Below, in pieces: positions 7,935 through 16,292 of a stretch of 64,000 bases of DNA. Origin of the DNA: an uncultured Oceanospirillaceae bacterium (GTDB lineage Bacteria; Pseudomonadota; Gammaproteobacteria; Pseudomonadales; Balneatricaceae); assembly GCA_937138495.1 (NCBI GenBank), contig CAKZPE010000009.1:94511-158510 (forward strand), read 5' to 3'. A program made the translations under genes and the position numbers. Position 1 is the stretch's first letter, and each line of letters starts with the position of its first letter. The notes below the pieces were generated by a model. It made no database searches and was not told the origin of the DNA. It worked only from the letters and a program-made list of their open reading frames with translations.

Positions 7935-9563
7935 ATGCCGACCGCTGATAACCCCTACAGTTTTGGCCTGGAAAAGAATGTTGCGAATTTTGCGGCGCTG
8001 AGCCCTTTAGGCTTTATTGAGCGGGCTGCCAGTGTCTTTCCTGACTATCCGGCGGTGGTGCATCAACAGACCCGGCGTAGCTGGTCAGACACCTACCGGC
8101 GGTGCCGGCGGCTTGCCGGTGCACTGCAGGGGCGGGGAATCGGTCAGGGGGATACGGTGGCGGTAATGTCGCCGAATATTCCGGAAATGTTTGAAGTGCA
8201 TTTTGGGGTGCCAATGGCCGGTGCGGTGCTGAATGCTTTGAATATCCGCCTGGATGCGGAGGCGCTGGCGTTCATTCTTCAGCATGCTGAAGCAAAGGTA
8301 GTGATCGTTGACCGGGAGTTTTCGGATGTCATTGCCCGGGCGCTGAATATGCTGGAAACCCGGCCACTGGTCATTGATATTGATGATCCGTATTTTGAAG
8401 GCGGTCGGTTAATCGGTGAGTGTGATTATGAAGCGTTGCTGGCAGAAGGCAGCGAAGATTTCGTCTGGCAGCTGCCTGCGGATGAGTGGGATGCCATCAG
8501 TCTGAATTACACTTCAGGTACCACCGGTAATCCGAAAGGGGTGGTGTATCACCATCGGGGTGCCTATCTGAATGCGATGAGCAATATCGTTTCCTGGAAC
8601 ATGGGATCCCATCCGGTTTATCTCTGGACATTACCGATGTTTCACTGTAATGGCTGGTGTTTTCCCTGGTCCGTTGCGGCGGCCGCCGGTGTGAATGTCT
8701 GCCTGCGGCATGTGCGGGATGATGCAATATATTCAGCGATCAGAGATGAGAAGGTCAGCCATTTCTGTGGCGCACCGATTGTGCTGAATATGCTGAATAA
8801 TGCACCTGATGAGATGAAAGCCGGGATTGAGCACGCGGTCAGTGTGATGACCGCTGGCGCAGCGCCCCCTGCAGCAGTGATCCGGAATATGGAAGCGATG
8901 GGGTTCACGGTGACCCATGTATACGGCCTGACAGAAACCTATGGTCCGTCGGTGGTATGTGAATGGCATCAGGCCTGGAATGCGCTGGGGCAGGATGAGA
9001 TTGCCCGGCTGAAAGCCCGTCAGGGTGTAAGAGCGCCGATGCTTGATGGCCTGATGGTGGCGAATCCGGATACCCTTGAGCCGGTTCCGCAGGATGGCAA
9101 AACCATGGGTGAGATTTTCATGCGGGGGAATCTGGTGATGAAGGGGTATCTGAAGAACCCGTCAACAACTTCAGCCAGTTTTGCCGGGGGCTGGTTTCAT
9201 TCCGGTGATCTGGCGGTATGGCACCCGGATGGCTATATCGAAATTAAAGACCGCTCAAAGGACATCATCATTTCAGGGGGGGAGAATATTTCCAGCATTG
9301 AAGTTGAAGATGTGCTTTACCGCCATCCGCAGGTCATGGAAGCGGCGGTGGTGGCAAAAGCCGATGAAAAGTGGGGCGAAGTGCCTTGTGCGTTTATTAC
9401 CCTGAAAGGGGATGCAGACGTGACAGAAGCCGATATTGTATCCTTTTGCCGGGACAATATGGCGCATTTCAAAGTGCCTAAGTGTGTGATTTTCGGACCG
9501 CTGCCGAAAACCTCTACCGGCAAAATTCAGAAGTTCGTCTTACGCGAAAAGGTCAGTCTTTAG
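7935..9563 (+). CDS. Acyl-CoA synthetase (AMP-forming, AlkK-like)
   Basis: A 542-residue ANL-superfamily ligase of the AlkK/medium-chain type. The P-loop YTSGTTGNPKGV is near residue 183, the LPMFHCNGWCFPW segment near 230 is typical of this subgroup, A5 is THVYGLTETYGP, A7 FHSGDLAVWHPDGYIEIKDRSKDIIISGGENISS, and the catalytic Lys lies in LPKTSTGKIQKFVLR. The reading frame extends upstream to 7863, but the ATG at 7935 has a strong ribosome-binding site (AAAGGAGAT) and gives the family N-terminus. It is transcribed divergently from the PAS kinase and may be controlled by that two-component pair. It probably activates a different chain length than the ligase at 2642. Confidence 0.9.
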   Translation: MPTADNPYSFGLEKNVANFAALSPLGFIERAASVFPDYPAVVHQQTRRSWSDTYRRCRRLAGALQGRGIGQGDTVAVMSPNIPEMFEVHFGVPMAGAVLNALNIRLDAEALAFILQHAEAKVVIVDREFSDVIARALNMLETRPLVIDIDDPYFEGGRLIGECDYEALLAEGSEDFVWQLPADEWDAISLNYTSGTTGNPKGVVYHHRGAYLNAMSNIVSWNMGSHPVYLWTLPMFHCNGWCFPWSVAAAAGVNVCLRHVRDDAIYSAIRDEKVSHFCGAPIVLNMLNNAPDEMKAGIEHAVSVMTAGAAPPAAVIRNMEAMGFTVTHVYGLTETYGPSVVCEWHQAWNALGQDEIARLKARQGVRAPMLDGLMVANPDTLEPVPQDGKTMGEIFMRGNLVMKGYLKNPSTTSASFAGGWFHSGDLAVWHPDGYIEIKDRSKDIIISGGENISSIEVEDVLYRHPQVMEAAVVAKADEKWGEVPCAFITLKGDADVTEADIVSFCRDNMAHFKVPKCVIFGPLPKTSTGKIQKFVLREKVSL

Positions 9564-9660
9564 TCGGGGTTTATGTTTGTCTGAGGGATCTTCAGGTGGG
9601 GAGTGTTGTCACAGTATTGCCAGGTGAACCACATTAATTACCCAGATATAAAGGATTATC

Positions 9661-10125
9661 ATGAAGAAGTTTCCTCAGATTGTTGCGATTGCCGGCAGCA
9701 TTGTTTTTGCAGCGGTTACGCTGAATGTTCAGGCCGATGATGGCCTGGTTCGGCTGAAGAGCGCGTCGTCAGTGGCTGAAACCGCAGATAAACTTGAAAC
9801 GGTCCTGAAGGCGAAAGGTATGACCGTATTTACCCGGATCAATCATACCAAAGGTGCTGAGAGTGTGGGGTTGTCACTGCGGCCGACGGAAGTCGTGGTA
9901 TTCGGTAACCCTAAAATTGGCACGCTGTTAATGAATTGCAGCCCTCAGGTGGCGATTGATTTGCCCCAAAAGGCGCTTATTCAGGAAGATGACAAAGGTC
10001 AGGTCTGGCTGAGTTATAACGACCCGCAGTATTTGGCTGAGCGTCACAATATTCAGGGCTGTGATCAGCCGCTGAAAAAAGTTTCCGGGGCGTTAAATGC
10101 ATTTGCTCAGAAGGCGACGCAATAG
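9661..10125 (+). CDS. Exported DUF302 protein
   Basis: A 154-residue secreted protein. Residues 1-25 form a signal peptide (MKKFPQ, hydrophobic core, cleavage likely after NVQA). The mature part matches the DUF302 domain: VAETADKLETVLKAKGMTVFTRINHTKGA, then RPTEVVVFGNPKIGTLLM and the DLPQKALIQEDDKGQVWLSYNDPQYLAERH segment. DUF302 has no firmly established activity. The gene stands alone, 97 nt after the ligase and followed by a strong terminator. Confidence 0.85.
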   Translation: MKKFPQIVAIAGSIVFAAVTLNVQADDGLVRLKSASSVAETADKLETVLKAKGMTVFTRINHTKGAESVGLSLRPTEVVVFGNPKIGTLLMNCSPQVAIDLPQKALIQEDDKGQVWLSYNDPQYLAERHNIQGCDQPLKKVSGALNAFAQKATQ

Positions 10126-10140
10126 CTGTTAACCGTTAGG

Positions 10141-10167
10141 AAAAAGGCGCCGGGTGGCGCCTTTTTT
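10141..10167 (+). terminator. Rho-independent terminator after DUF302 gene
   Basis: A GGCGCC/GGCGCC stem with a GGGT loop, preceded by A5 and followed by T6. It lies 15 nt after the DUF302 stop codon and can also serve the convergent bepA gene. Confidence 0.85.
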
Positions 10168-10221
10168 ATGCGGGACTTTAGACATAGCGCTTTTCTGAAA
10201 ATCAGTTTGGCCTGAACCGTT

Positions 10222-11661
10222 TTACAGGGCTTTGATCTGCTCCCGGATCTCTTCCGCATACTGTTTACGGAGGTTCAGGTTAGTGATTTCATGGCTGCTT
10301 AAACCGGTATTTTTCAGCGCGATATCGATCTGTTGCATCGCACGGTCTGTCTGACCGACAGCCAGAAAATACTCAATCCGTGCCTGATGCACACCTTTGG
10401 TATCGCCTGCCAGACCATAGAGTTCGGCCAGTTCATACCAGAGCATACTGTTTTGTGGCTGCGATTCTGCCAGCTCTTCATAAAAGGTAACGGCCTTCTG
10501 GTATTTACCGGCTGCCATCAGGGCGCGGGCATAGAATAAGCGTACCGGGTAGCTGTCGGGATACAGCTGGTACAGGCTGTCGAGTTTAGCCAGCGCGGCA
10601 GGGTAGTCCTTTTTGGCCAGCATCAGTTCAACGTAACCGATATTCACCGCCAGTTGATTATTGATGTCTGCCGGCAGCTTATTGTAGGCATTAAGGGCTT
10701 TATCAAACTGCAGGTTGCGGGTAGCAGCCAGCATAATGCCGTACTGACTTAAAGGGTCCTGACTTTGTGCGTCGTACTCTTTAATCAGATCGGCGGGTTG
10801 TTTGCTGTAGCTGACGCGGATGCGGGTCTGAATGAGGCCGAACTCAGGGGTGTATTTCCGGTGGCCGTTGCCGGGCAGCTGTTTGGCCCGGTTTTTTGCA
10901 TCAGCGATCCGGGATTCAGTCACCGGGTGGGTCAGCAGAAATTCCGGCGGTTGCTGGCCGAGGAAGCGGCTGGAGCGTTGAAGCTGGCCGAACATCTGAT
11001 GCATGGCGTTAGGGTCATAACCGGAAGCTACCAGGTTAAGCATACCGATGCGGTCTGCTTCCTGCTCATTACGGCGGCTGAAGTTCAGGCTTAGCTGTTT
11101 ACCGGCGGCGATACTGGTGGAGAGGCCTGCAACACCGGCCTGGCCACCGGAGGCCGCGCCGGCAACAATGCTGGCCAGTACGCCGGCAAGTATCAGCGGC
11201 TGGTTAATCCGTTGCTGTTCCAGTTGCTGGGCGTAATGCCGCTGGGAAAGGTGCGCCAGCTCGTGGGCGACAACGGAGGCCAGTTGCTGTTCGTTTTCAG
11301 CAGCCAGTACCAGCCCGGCGTTAATGCCAACAATGCCGCCGGGGACTGCAAAAGCATTGAGGGTGGGGTTATCCAGTACGATCAGTTCCAGACGGCGGTC
11401 GCTCAGTTGGCTGGTCGCGGCCAGATTCCAGAGAGTGTCGGACAGGTAGTTGTACACCACCGGGTCATGATATTCACGGGTGCTGCCACGCAGCAGTCTG
11501 GCCCAGGTGCGGCCCAGCTGATATTCCTGTTGCAGTGAAATCACAGAAGATGTGGTGTCGCCAATCGTTGGCAGTTGGTTACTGGCAGGTGCGTTCACCG
11601 GCAGCAGGCAGAATGCTGCGCTGCCGGCGGTGATCAGGCCGCGCTGAAAAATCTTTTTCAT
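10222..11661 (-). CDS. bepA: BepA-like periplasmic M48 metalloprotease/chaperone
   Basis: A 479-residue member of the BepA (YfgC) family that assists outer-membrane protein assembly at the BAM complex and degrades stalled LptD. The N-terminus has a signal peptide (MKKIFQRGLITAGSAAFCLL, cleavage near APAS). The zinc site is HELAHLSQRH near residue 125 with a downstream Glu in EQEADRIG. The C-terminal half is TPR-like (ALMAAGKYQKAVTFYEELAESQPQNSM and following repeats). The length is close to E. coli BepA (487). In-frame GTG codons extend upstream to 11697, and the GTG there has a plausible AAAGG site, so translation could begin 12 codons earlier. The ATG at 11661 is chosen for the standard signal peptide. 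Confidence 0.88.
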   Translation of the reverse strand: MKKIFQRGLITAGSAAFCLLPVNAPASNQLPTIGDTTSSVISLQQEYQLGRTWARLLRGSTREYHDPVVYNYLSDTLWNLAATSQLSDRRLELIVLDNPTLNAFAVPGGIVGINAGLVLAAENEQQLASVVAHELAHLSQRHYAQQLEQQRINQPLILAGVLASIVAGAASGGQAGVAGLSTSIAAGKQLSLNFSRRNEQEADRIGMLNLVASGYDPNAMHQMFGQLQRSSRFLGQQPPEFLLTHPVTESRIADAKNRAKQLPGNGHRKYTPEFGLIQTRIRVSYSKQPADLIKEYDAQSQDPLSQYGIMLAATRNLQFDKALNAYNKLPADINNQLAVNIGYVELMLAKKDYPAALAKLDSLYQLYPDSYPVRLFYARALMAAGKYQKAVTFYEELAESQPQNSMLWYELAELYGLAGDTKGVHQARIEYFLAVGQTDRAMQQIDIALKNTGLSSHEITNLNLRKQYAEEIREQIKAL

Positions 11662-11892
11662 CGTCACAACTTTTTTTGTCACAGCTTTTATCTTCACAGC
11701 TTAGAACCTTTATGACTGCTTTCATGATATCTGTCAGACAGTTTAAAGCAGCACGTAGAAAATAACTTTGGTGTCATAGGTTATTGAGGCTTTTTATTAT
11801 ATATTGCTCAACTTGTTATTAGCATTATGGTTTTTACCGGCATTCCGGAGTTTGCAGTTCTGGTGTTGGCAAGCGTTATTCTGAGAGTATGT

Positions 11893-12129
11893 ATGAAGTC
11901 CGATTTAATTGATCAACACCTTGATGCCCGCGGCCTGAATTGTCCGTTACCTCTGTTAAAAGCGAAGCAGGCTTTGCACAGTCTGTCAGCCGGTCAGGTA
12001 TTGAGGGTGGTTGCAACGGACGCCGGCTCAGTTCGTGATTTTAAAGCCTATACAGATCAGTCCGACCATGAATTGCTGGAAGCGTTCACCGAGGATGATG
12101 AATATATTTACGTGATTCGCCGCGGTTAA
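11893..12129 (+). CDS. TusA/SirA-family sulfur-carrier-like protein
   Basis: A 78-residue TusA-family protein. The signature DARGLNCPLPLLKAKQAL near residues 9-26 contains the Cys-Pro pair that carries persulfide sulfur in TusA. The rest forms the expected two-layer alpha/beta fold, with VLRVVATDAGSVRDFKAY. The frame is open upstream to 11827, but that extension is hydrophobic and atypical and the ATG at 11893 gives the normal length. It could serve tRNA 2-thiolation or another sulfur relay; paralogues are common, so it is not named tusA. It lies 20 nt upstream of the AI-2E transporter gene and is probably cotranscribed with it. Confidence 0.85.
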   Translation: MKSDLIDQHLDARGLNCPLPLLKAKQALHSLSAGQVLRVVATDAGSVRDFKAYTDQSDHELLEAFTEDDEYIYVIRRG

Positions 12130-12149
12130 CGGCTTAGGAGCATCCGGGT

Positions 12150-13223
12150 TTGAAGAAGATTTTCTCGAAATGGATCGAAAGTTACTTCTCGAATGAGGAA
12201 GTAATGTTGCTGCTGGTGCTGCTGGTAGCGTTCTTTGGTGTGATTATTTATCTGGGGCAGGCGCTGGCCCCTGTCTTTACCAGTATCATCCTGGCATTTC
12301 TGATGCAGGGGATTATTGTCTGGCTGAAGGAAAAAAAGGTGCCGCACCTGGTATCGGTGGTATCAGTGTTTATGGTGTTTGTCGGAGTGCTGTTATCGGT
12401 CATTCTGTTCATTCTGCCGCTGGCCTGGAAACAGTCGGTTAATTTGTTTAATGAACTGCCCCGCATGGTTACAGAGGCTCAGCATGTGTTGCTGTTGCTG
12501 CCGCAGCAGTATCCGGAGATATTTTCTGAACATCAGATCACTCAGATTATTGATATCGCCACGACTGAGCTGAGTAAGGCCGGTCAGTGGGTATTAACCT
12601 TTTCACTGAATTCGATTACCGGTCTGATGGCTTTGCTGATCTATCTGGTGTTGGTGCCGATTTTAGTGTTTTTCTTCCTGAAAGACGGCGGTGGACTGGC
12701 CCGTTGGTGGGTGTCCTTCCTGCCGGAAAAGAAGGAAATGCTGACCAATGTCTGGCATGAAATGGATAACCAGATTGCTAACTATGTCCGCGGTAAGGTG
12801 ATTGAAATTGTGATCGTCGGGGCGGTTACCTACATTGCTTTTGTCTTCCTGGGGATTAACTATGCGGCCCTGCTGGCGATTATGGTAGGGCTCTCAGTAC
12901 TGATTCCGTATATCGGTGCTGCACTGGTAACACTGCCGGTAGCGCTGATCGGCTTTGTCCAGTGGGGCTGGACGAATGAATTCTGGTACCTGATGGTTGC
13001 CTACGGCATTATTCAGGCGCTTGACGGTAACGTGCTGGTGCCTCTGCTGTTCTCTGAGGCGGTCAACCTGCACCCGGTATCCATTATCGTTGCGGTGCTG
13101 GTATTCGGTACGGTCTGGGGTTTCTGGGGCGTGTTTTTTGCGATTCCGCTGGCGACGCTGATCAAAGCGATTCTGAATGCCTGGCCCAAGACTCATGCCC
13201 TCGGATCGGGGGCAGCTGAGTAG
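12150..13223 (+). CDS. AI-2E family (PerM-like) transporter
   Basis: A 357-residue polytopic membrane protein of the AI-2 exporter/PerM family. About eight hydrophobic segments are visible, with the family motif PFLGAxxxxxP represented by LIPYIGAALVTLPVALIGF near residue 250 and the C-terminal ALDGNVLVPLLFSEAVNLHPVSIIVAVLVFGTVWGFWGVFFAIPLATLIKAI. The start codon is TTG at 12150, supported by a TAGGAG ribosome-binding site 9 nt upstream. The pairing of a perM-like gene with a TusA-like gene is common in gammaproteobacteria. The transported substrate is not known. Confidence 0.88.
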   Translation: MKKIFSKWIESYFSNEEVMLLLVLLVAFFGVIIYLGQALAPVFTSIILAFLMQGIIVWLKEKKVPHLVSVVSVFMVFVGVLLSVILFILPLAWKQSVNLFNELPRMVTEAQHVLLLLPQQYPEIFSEHQITQIIDIATTELSKAGQWVLTFSLNSITGLMALLIYLVLVPILVFFFLKDGGGLARWWVSFLPEKKEMLTNVWHEMDNQIANYVRGKVIEIVIVGAVTYIAFVFLGINYAALLAIMVGLSVLIPYIGAALVTLPVALIGFVQWGWTNEFWYLMVAYGIIQALDGNVLVPLLFSEAVNLHPVSIIVAVLVFGTVWGFWGVFFAIPLATLIKAILNAWPKTHALGSGAAE

Positions 13224-13238
13224 CGCTTTTCTGTTATT

Positions 13239-13275
13239 AAAAAACCGCATCCGGATACACCTGATGCGGTTTTTT
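13239..13275. terminator. Bidirectional terminator
   Basis: AAAAAACCGCATC (13239-13251) pairs perfectly with GATGCGGTTTTTT (13263-13275) around an 11-nt loop. It separates the convergent AI-2E transporter and EamA genes and has T-tracts on both strands. Confidence 0.85.
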
Positions 13276-13301
13276 TATACCTGATGGTAGCTGAGGGGCC
13301 T

Positions 13302-14228
13302 TCAGGCCGGGGCTTGCAGTTCTTTGCGGGTGCGAATCATCAGTGCGATACAGATCAGCAGCATGGCGGTTATTTCCGCCTGGCCAAGTGTTTGCTGCAT
13401 AAACCAGGTGCCGGTCAGCATCGCAATGATCAGCTCACTGGCTCCGATGATGGCAACCTGTTCCGGGGCGGTACGTTTCAGGCCGGATAAAAACAAAAAC
13501 TGTGGAATAATCGCTGCCAGAATTGCAATTCCCAGTAGCCCGTATACGCCGCTGATGTTCTGCGGCAGCAATTGTTCCGGGGGGGAGAGCATCAGCATCG
13601 GTATCAGTATTAACAGATGGCCGTTACAGCTCCAGGCAACGCGTTTCGTGGCAGGGATATTTTGTACGGGTTTGGCCAGATACTGAATGTGTCCTGCAAA
13701 TACCAGCGGTGCAATTGCACAGGTAAGAATGGCGGACAATGGTACGCCATTAAGTGTGTCCGGAGTGGCAACCAGTGAAACGGCAATCAGGATAAGCAGG
13801 GCTGCCAGAGATGCGTTGCGACAGGGGCGTCGTTTCCGCCACACCCAGCCGATTGCGACGCAGAATACCGGGTAGGTGTAATAAATCAGAATGGCCAGGC
13901 TGACCGGTATTGTCTGTAATGCGTCAAAATAGAAATACGCCCCGATGCCATTGAGCATTCCCAGAAATAACATCCGACAGGCTTCCGGCCAGACGATCCG
14001 GGCAATCGGCAGGAACCCCGCGCAGATCAGTGCCGGTATCGCAAAACGGTAAAAGGTGGTGGTCAGGGTGTCAAATCCTTCCTGCGCGAGAAACTGCACA
14101 AAGAGTGGGTTGAGGCCAAAGCCGCAGGCCGAAGCGAATATCATCAGCGGGCCAGCCAGCTGAGACATGTTCCCCTGTTGTGGTCCGCCGGTCAGTCTGA
14201 GTTGCAGATTGGATGCTGAGCTTTGCAT
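13302..14228 (-). CDS. EamA/DMT-family exporter
   Basis: A 308-residue drug/metabolite transporter with ten predicted membrane helices in two EamA repeats (roughly residues 20-150 and 165-295). The first begins LMIFASACGFGLNPLFVQFL. The second ends with the EQVAIIGASELIIAMLTGTWFMQQTLGQAEITAMLLI pattern typical of the repeat end. An upstream in-frame ATG at 14285 exists, but the ATG at 14228 has an AAGGAA site about 12 nt before it and gives a normal N-terminus. It is divergent from the LysR gene at 14378, which probably controls it. Substrate unknown, likely an amino acid or small metabolite. Confidence 0.85.
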   Translation of the reverse strand: MQSSASNLQLRLTGGPQQGNMSQLAGPLMIFASACGFGLNPLFVQFLAQEGFDTLTTTFYRFAIPALICAGFLPIARIVWPEACRMLFLGMLNGIGAYFYFDALQTIPVSLAILIYYTYPVFCVAIGWVWRKRRPCRNASLAALLILIAVSLVATPDTLNGVPLSAILTCAIAPLVFAGHIQYLAKPVQNIPATKRVAWSCNGHLLILIPMLMLSPPEQLLPQNISGVYGLLGIAILAAIIPQFLFLSGLKRTAPEQVAIIGASELIIAMLTGTWFMQQTLGQAEITAMLLICIALMIRTRKELQAPA

Positions 14229-14377
14229 GATCGTGCCGGATTCCTTATCAGTTACGTGCCGTGATATGCGATTGAGTGAATGCATCCTAGTGATAAAATG
14301 ATGAATAAAATATTGAAATATTCGATAAACTGATTAATTTTATGCATGTATTTCGATTGTAATTAAGAGGCCTGATT

Positions 14378-15292
14378 ATGATGCGGCTGGATATGCGCCA
14401 CTGGGAAATGTTTTATCAGGTGTGCCTGTGTGGCACTCTGCGCCAGGCTGCGCAGGTCATGGGTATCAGCCAGTCAGCACTGAGTCACCGGCTGGCGGAA
14501 GCCGAACGGCGATTAGGCGGCGCAGTGTTTGAGCGTCAGGGGCGGTTGCTCCGGTTAACCCCGGCCGGCGAAATTCTGGTGCAGCAGATGCAGCAGGTTT
14601 TGCCTGTATTGCAGCGGGCGGAGCAGGATTTTATTCAGCGGCAACAGAATGACAGCGTGACCCTGCGCATAGGAGTAGCTGCGTATAACTGCTATCACTG
14701 GCTGGCAGAGTTTATGGTCGCGTTAAAGCAGCAGGCGCCGGGAATTGAGATTGAGCTGATTGCTGCCGCTACTCACCGGCCTCTTCAGAGTTTGCTGGAA
14801 AGTGAAGTGGATCTGGTGTTGGCACCCGGTCATATGACCACTCCGGGGGTTGAGGCCATTGCATTATTTGAAGATTGTCTGGAATTAATCGTTCCGGTAC
14901 AGCATCCGCTGGCGGCAAAAAAACGCATTGATCCACGGGACTTAGAGACTGAAAATTATCTGACTTACAGCCGTACTACTCAGCCGGGGTTTGAGTACGA
15001 GCGCTTTATACGGCCTGCCGGTGTGGTGCCGGGACGGCTGAGTGTGGTGGAGATGACCGATGCAATTGTTGAGCTGATCACGGCCGGTTTTGGTGTCAGT
15101 ATATTGTCTCGCTGGGCGGTGTCAGAAGCGCTGAGCAGGGGCAGGGTCGTGGCGGTTACGCCGGGTAGTGGCTTATCTTTGCAATGGTCTGCACTGGTGC
15201 GGCGGAATGAAAAGTCCTCCGCCCCTGTGCGGCAGCTGGCCGGCATGCTGCAAACCTGGTTTCAGGCGAACATCCCGGCACAAGCTAACTGA
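14378..15292 (+). CDS. LysR-family transcriptional regulator
   Basis: A 304-residue LysR-type regulator. The winged helix-turn-helix occupies residues 5-65 (WEMFYQVCLCGTLRQAAQVMGISQSALSHRLAEAERRLGGAVFER), followed by a linker helix and a periplasmic-binding-like effector domain from about residue 90. RLTPAG ends the DNA-binding part. It is divergent from the EamA exporter with 149 nt between starts, the usual arrangement for a LysR regulator and its target. The MR-R-W start and HRLAEAERRLGG helix resemble MetR-like regulators, but the assignment is not firm. It ends 6 nt before the convergent bcp gene. Confidence 0.88.
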   Translation: MMRLDMRHWEMFYQVCLCGTLRQAAQVMGISQSALSHRLAEAERRLGGAVFERQGRLLRLTPAGEILVQQMQQVLPVLQRAEQDFIQRQQNDSVTLRIGVAAYNCYHWLAEFMVALKQQAPGIEIELIAAATHRPLQSLLESEVDLVLAPGHMTTPGVEAIALFEDCLELIVPVQHPLAAKKRIDPRDLETENYLTYSRTTQPGFEYERFIRPAGVVPGRLSVVEMTDAIVELITAGFGVSILSRWAVSEALSRGRVVAVTPGSGLSLQWSALVRRNEKSSAPVRQLAGMLQTWFQANIPAQAN

Positions 15293-15298
15293 AGTAGG

Positions 15299-15766
15299 CT
15301 ACAGCGCTTTTACTGCTTCCAGTACTTCATCGGCATGGCCTGCGACTTTCAGTTTGCGCCATTCGTTGCGTAGCACGCCTTCAGCGTCAATTAGAAAGGT
15401 GCTGCGCTCAATGCCCAGATGTTCTTTGCCGTACATTTTCTTCAGCTTGATGACGTCGAACAGTTTACACAGCTCTTCTTCTTTATCGCTGATCAGCTCG
15501 AACGGAAAGGATTGCTTTGCTTTGAAGTTTTCATGCGCGCGCATGCCGTCACGGGAAACGCCAAAAATTTCAGTGTTCGCTGCCTGGAATTGCGGGTAAA
15601 GATCGCGGAAATTCTGTCCTTCAGTGGTGCAGCCCGGAGTGCTGTCTTTCGGGTAGAAATAGATCACCACATTTTTGCCTTTCAGTTCACTCAGGGTGAC
15701 TGTGGTTTCGCTGGTAGCAGCAGCGGTAAAATCAGTAACAGCTTCACCGGTTACAGGCAGGCTCAT
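15299..15766 (-). CDS. bcp: Thioredoxin-dependent thiol peroxidase (Bcp/PrxQ)
   Basis: A 155-residue peroxiredoxin of the BCP/PrxQ class, which reduces H2O2 and organic peroxides with thioredoxin. The active site is FYPKDSTPGCTTEGQNF, with the peroxidatic Cys at about residue 45. The usual second Cys five residues later is absent (TTEGQ), making this a 1-Cys-like BCP. The C-terminal TFLIDAEGVLRNEWRKLKVAGHADEVLEAV is typical. The ATG at 15766 follows an AAGGAG site. In many relatives bcp lies near gcvR and dapA; neither is present here. Confidence 0.9.
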   Translation of the reverse strand: MSLPVTGEAVTDFTAAATSETTVTLSELKGKNVVIYFYPKDSTPGCTTEGQNFRDLYPQFQAANTEIFGVSRDGMRAHENFKAKQSFPFELISDKEEELCKLFDVIKLKKMYGKEHLGIERSTFLIDAEGVLRNEWRKLKVAGHADEVLEAVKAL

Positions 15767-16292
15767 AATTAACTCCTTAATAAAAAGACAGGCGGTATGT
15801 GTTCAGCGGAAGATTCCTGAAGCTGGCACCGCCAACCGTAAAAACAGTCGTACATTCAAACAAAGTATCGATACGAAGAAAATCCCCGGTTGGATTTTTT
15901 AACGGATAAAGGGGTAAAAGGTGATGCCTTGAGCCATCCGCAGACGGGTTAAGGTAATCTTTGTTTTTAGCGGCCGTTTTTTCCTTAAAAACGCTGAACT
16001 ATTAAGGCTTTAAATACACAAAGGTTAGTCAGTTATGACTTTTTGTTATTTTACCGGTCAGAGGCGTTGAGTGATCTTCGCTGGCCAAGTAGTATTAGGC
16101 ACTTTCATTTACGTCTGTAGCTTTTGTTGTGATGAATAACCGTGCTCTCAACCGGATGTATCCGGACATGGGCATGACATGAACAGTCACAACGGTTATT
16201 CGGATTGAATAATCCGGTGAGCGTATTGGCAGAGGTAAAGGGCGTCTCGAACGATGTATGTGGTTGCCTTTAATTTTAGAACGGAATTAAAC
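15767..16292. other. Long upstream region between bcp and bamC
   Basis: 526 nt without a supported gene. dapA, which commonly precedes bamC, is not here. The middle part is AT-rich and unremarkable. The right part holds the hairpin cluster listed at 16134-16217. Confidence 0.6.
16134..16217. repeat. Cluster of inverted repeats upstream of bamC
   Basis: An outer pair, GAATAACCGT (16134-16143) and ACGGTTATTC (16192-16201), encloses the hairpin CCGGAT-GT-ATCCGG (16152-16165) and abuts CGGATT-GAAT-AATCCG (16201-16216). No T-tract follows, so it is not a plain terminator. It lies 75-160 nt before the bamC start and could be a structured leader or operator; function unknown. Confidence 0.5.
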
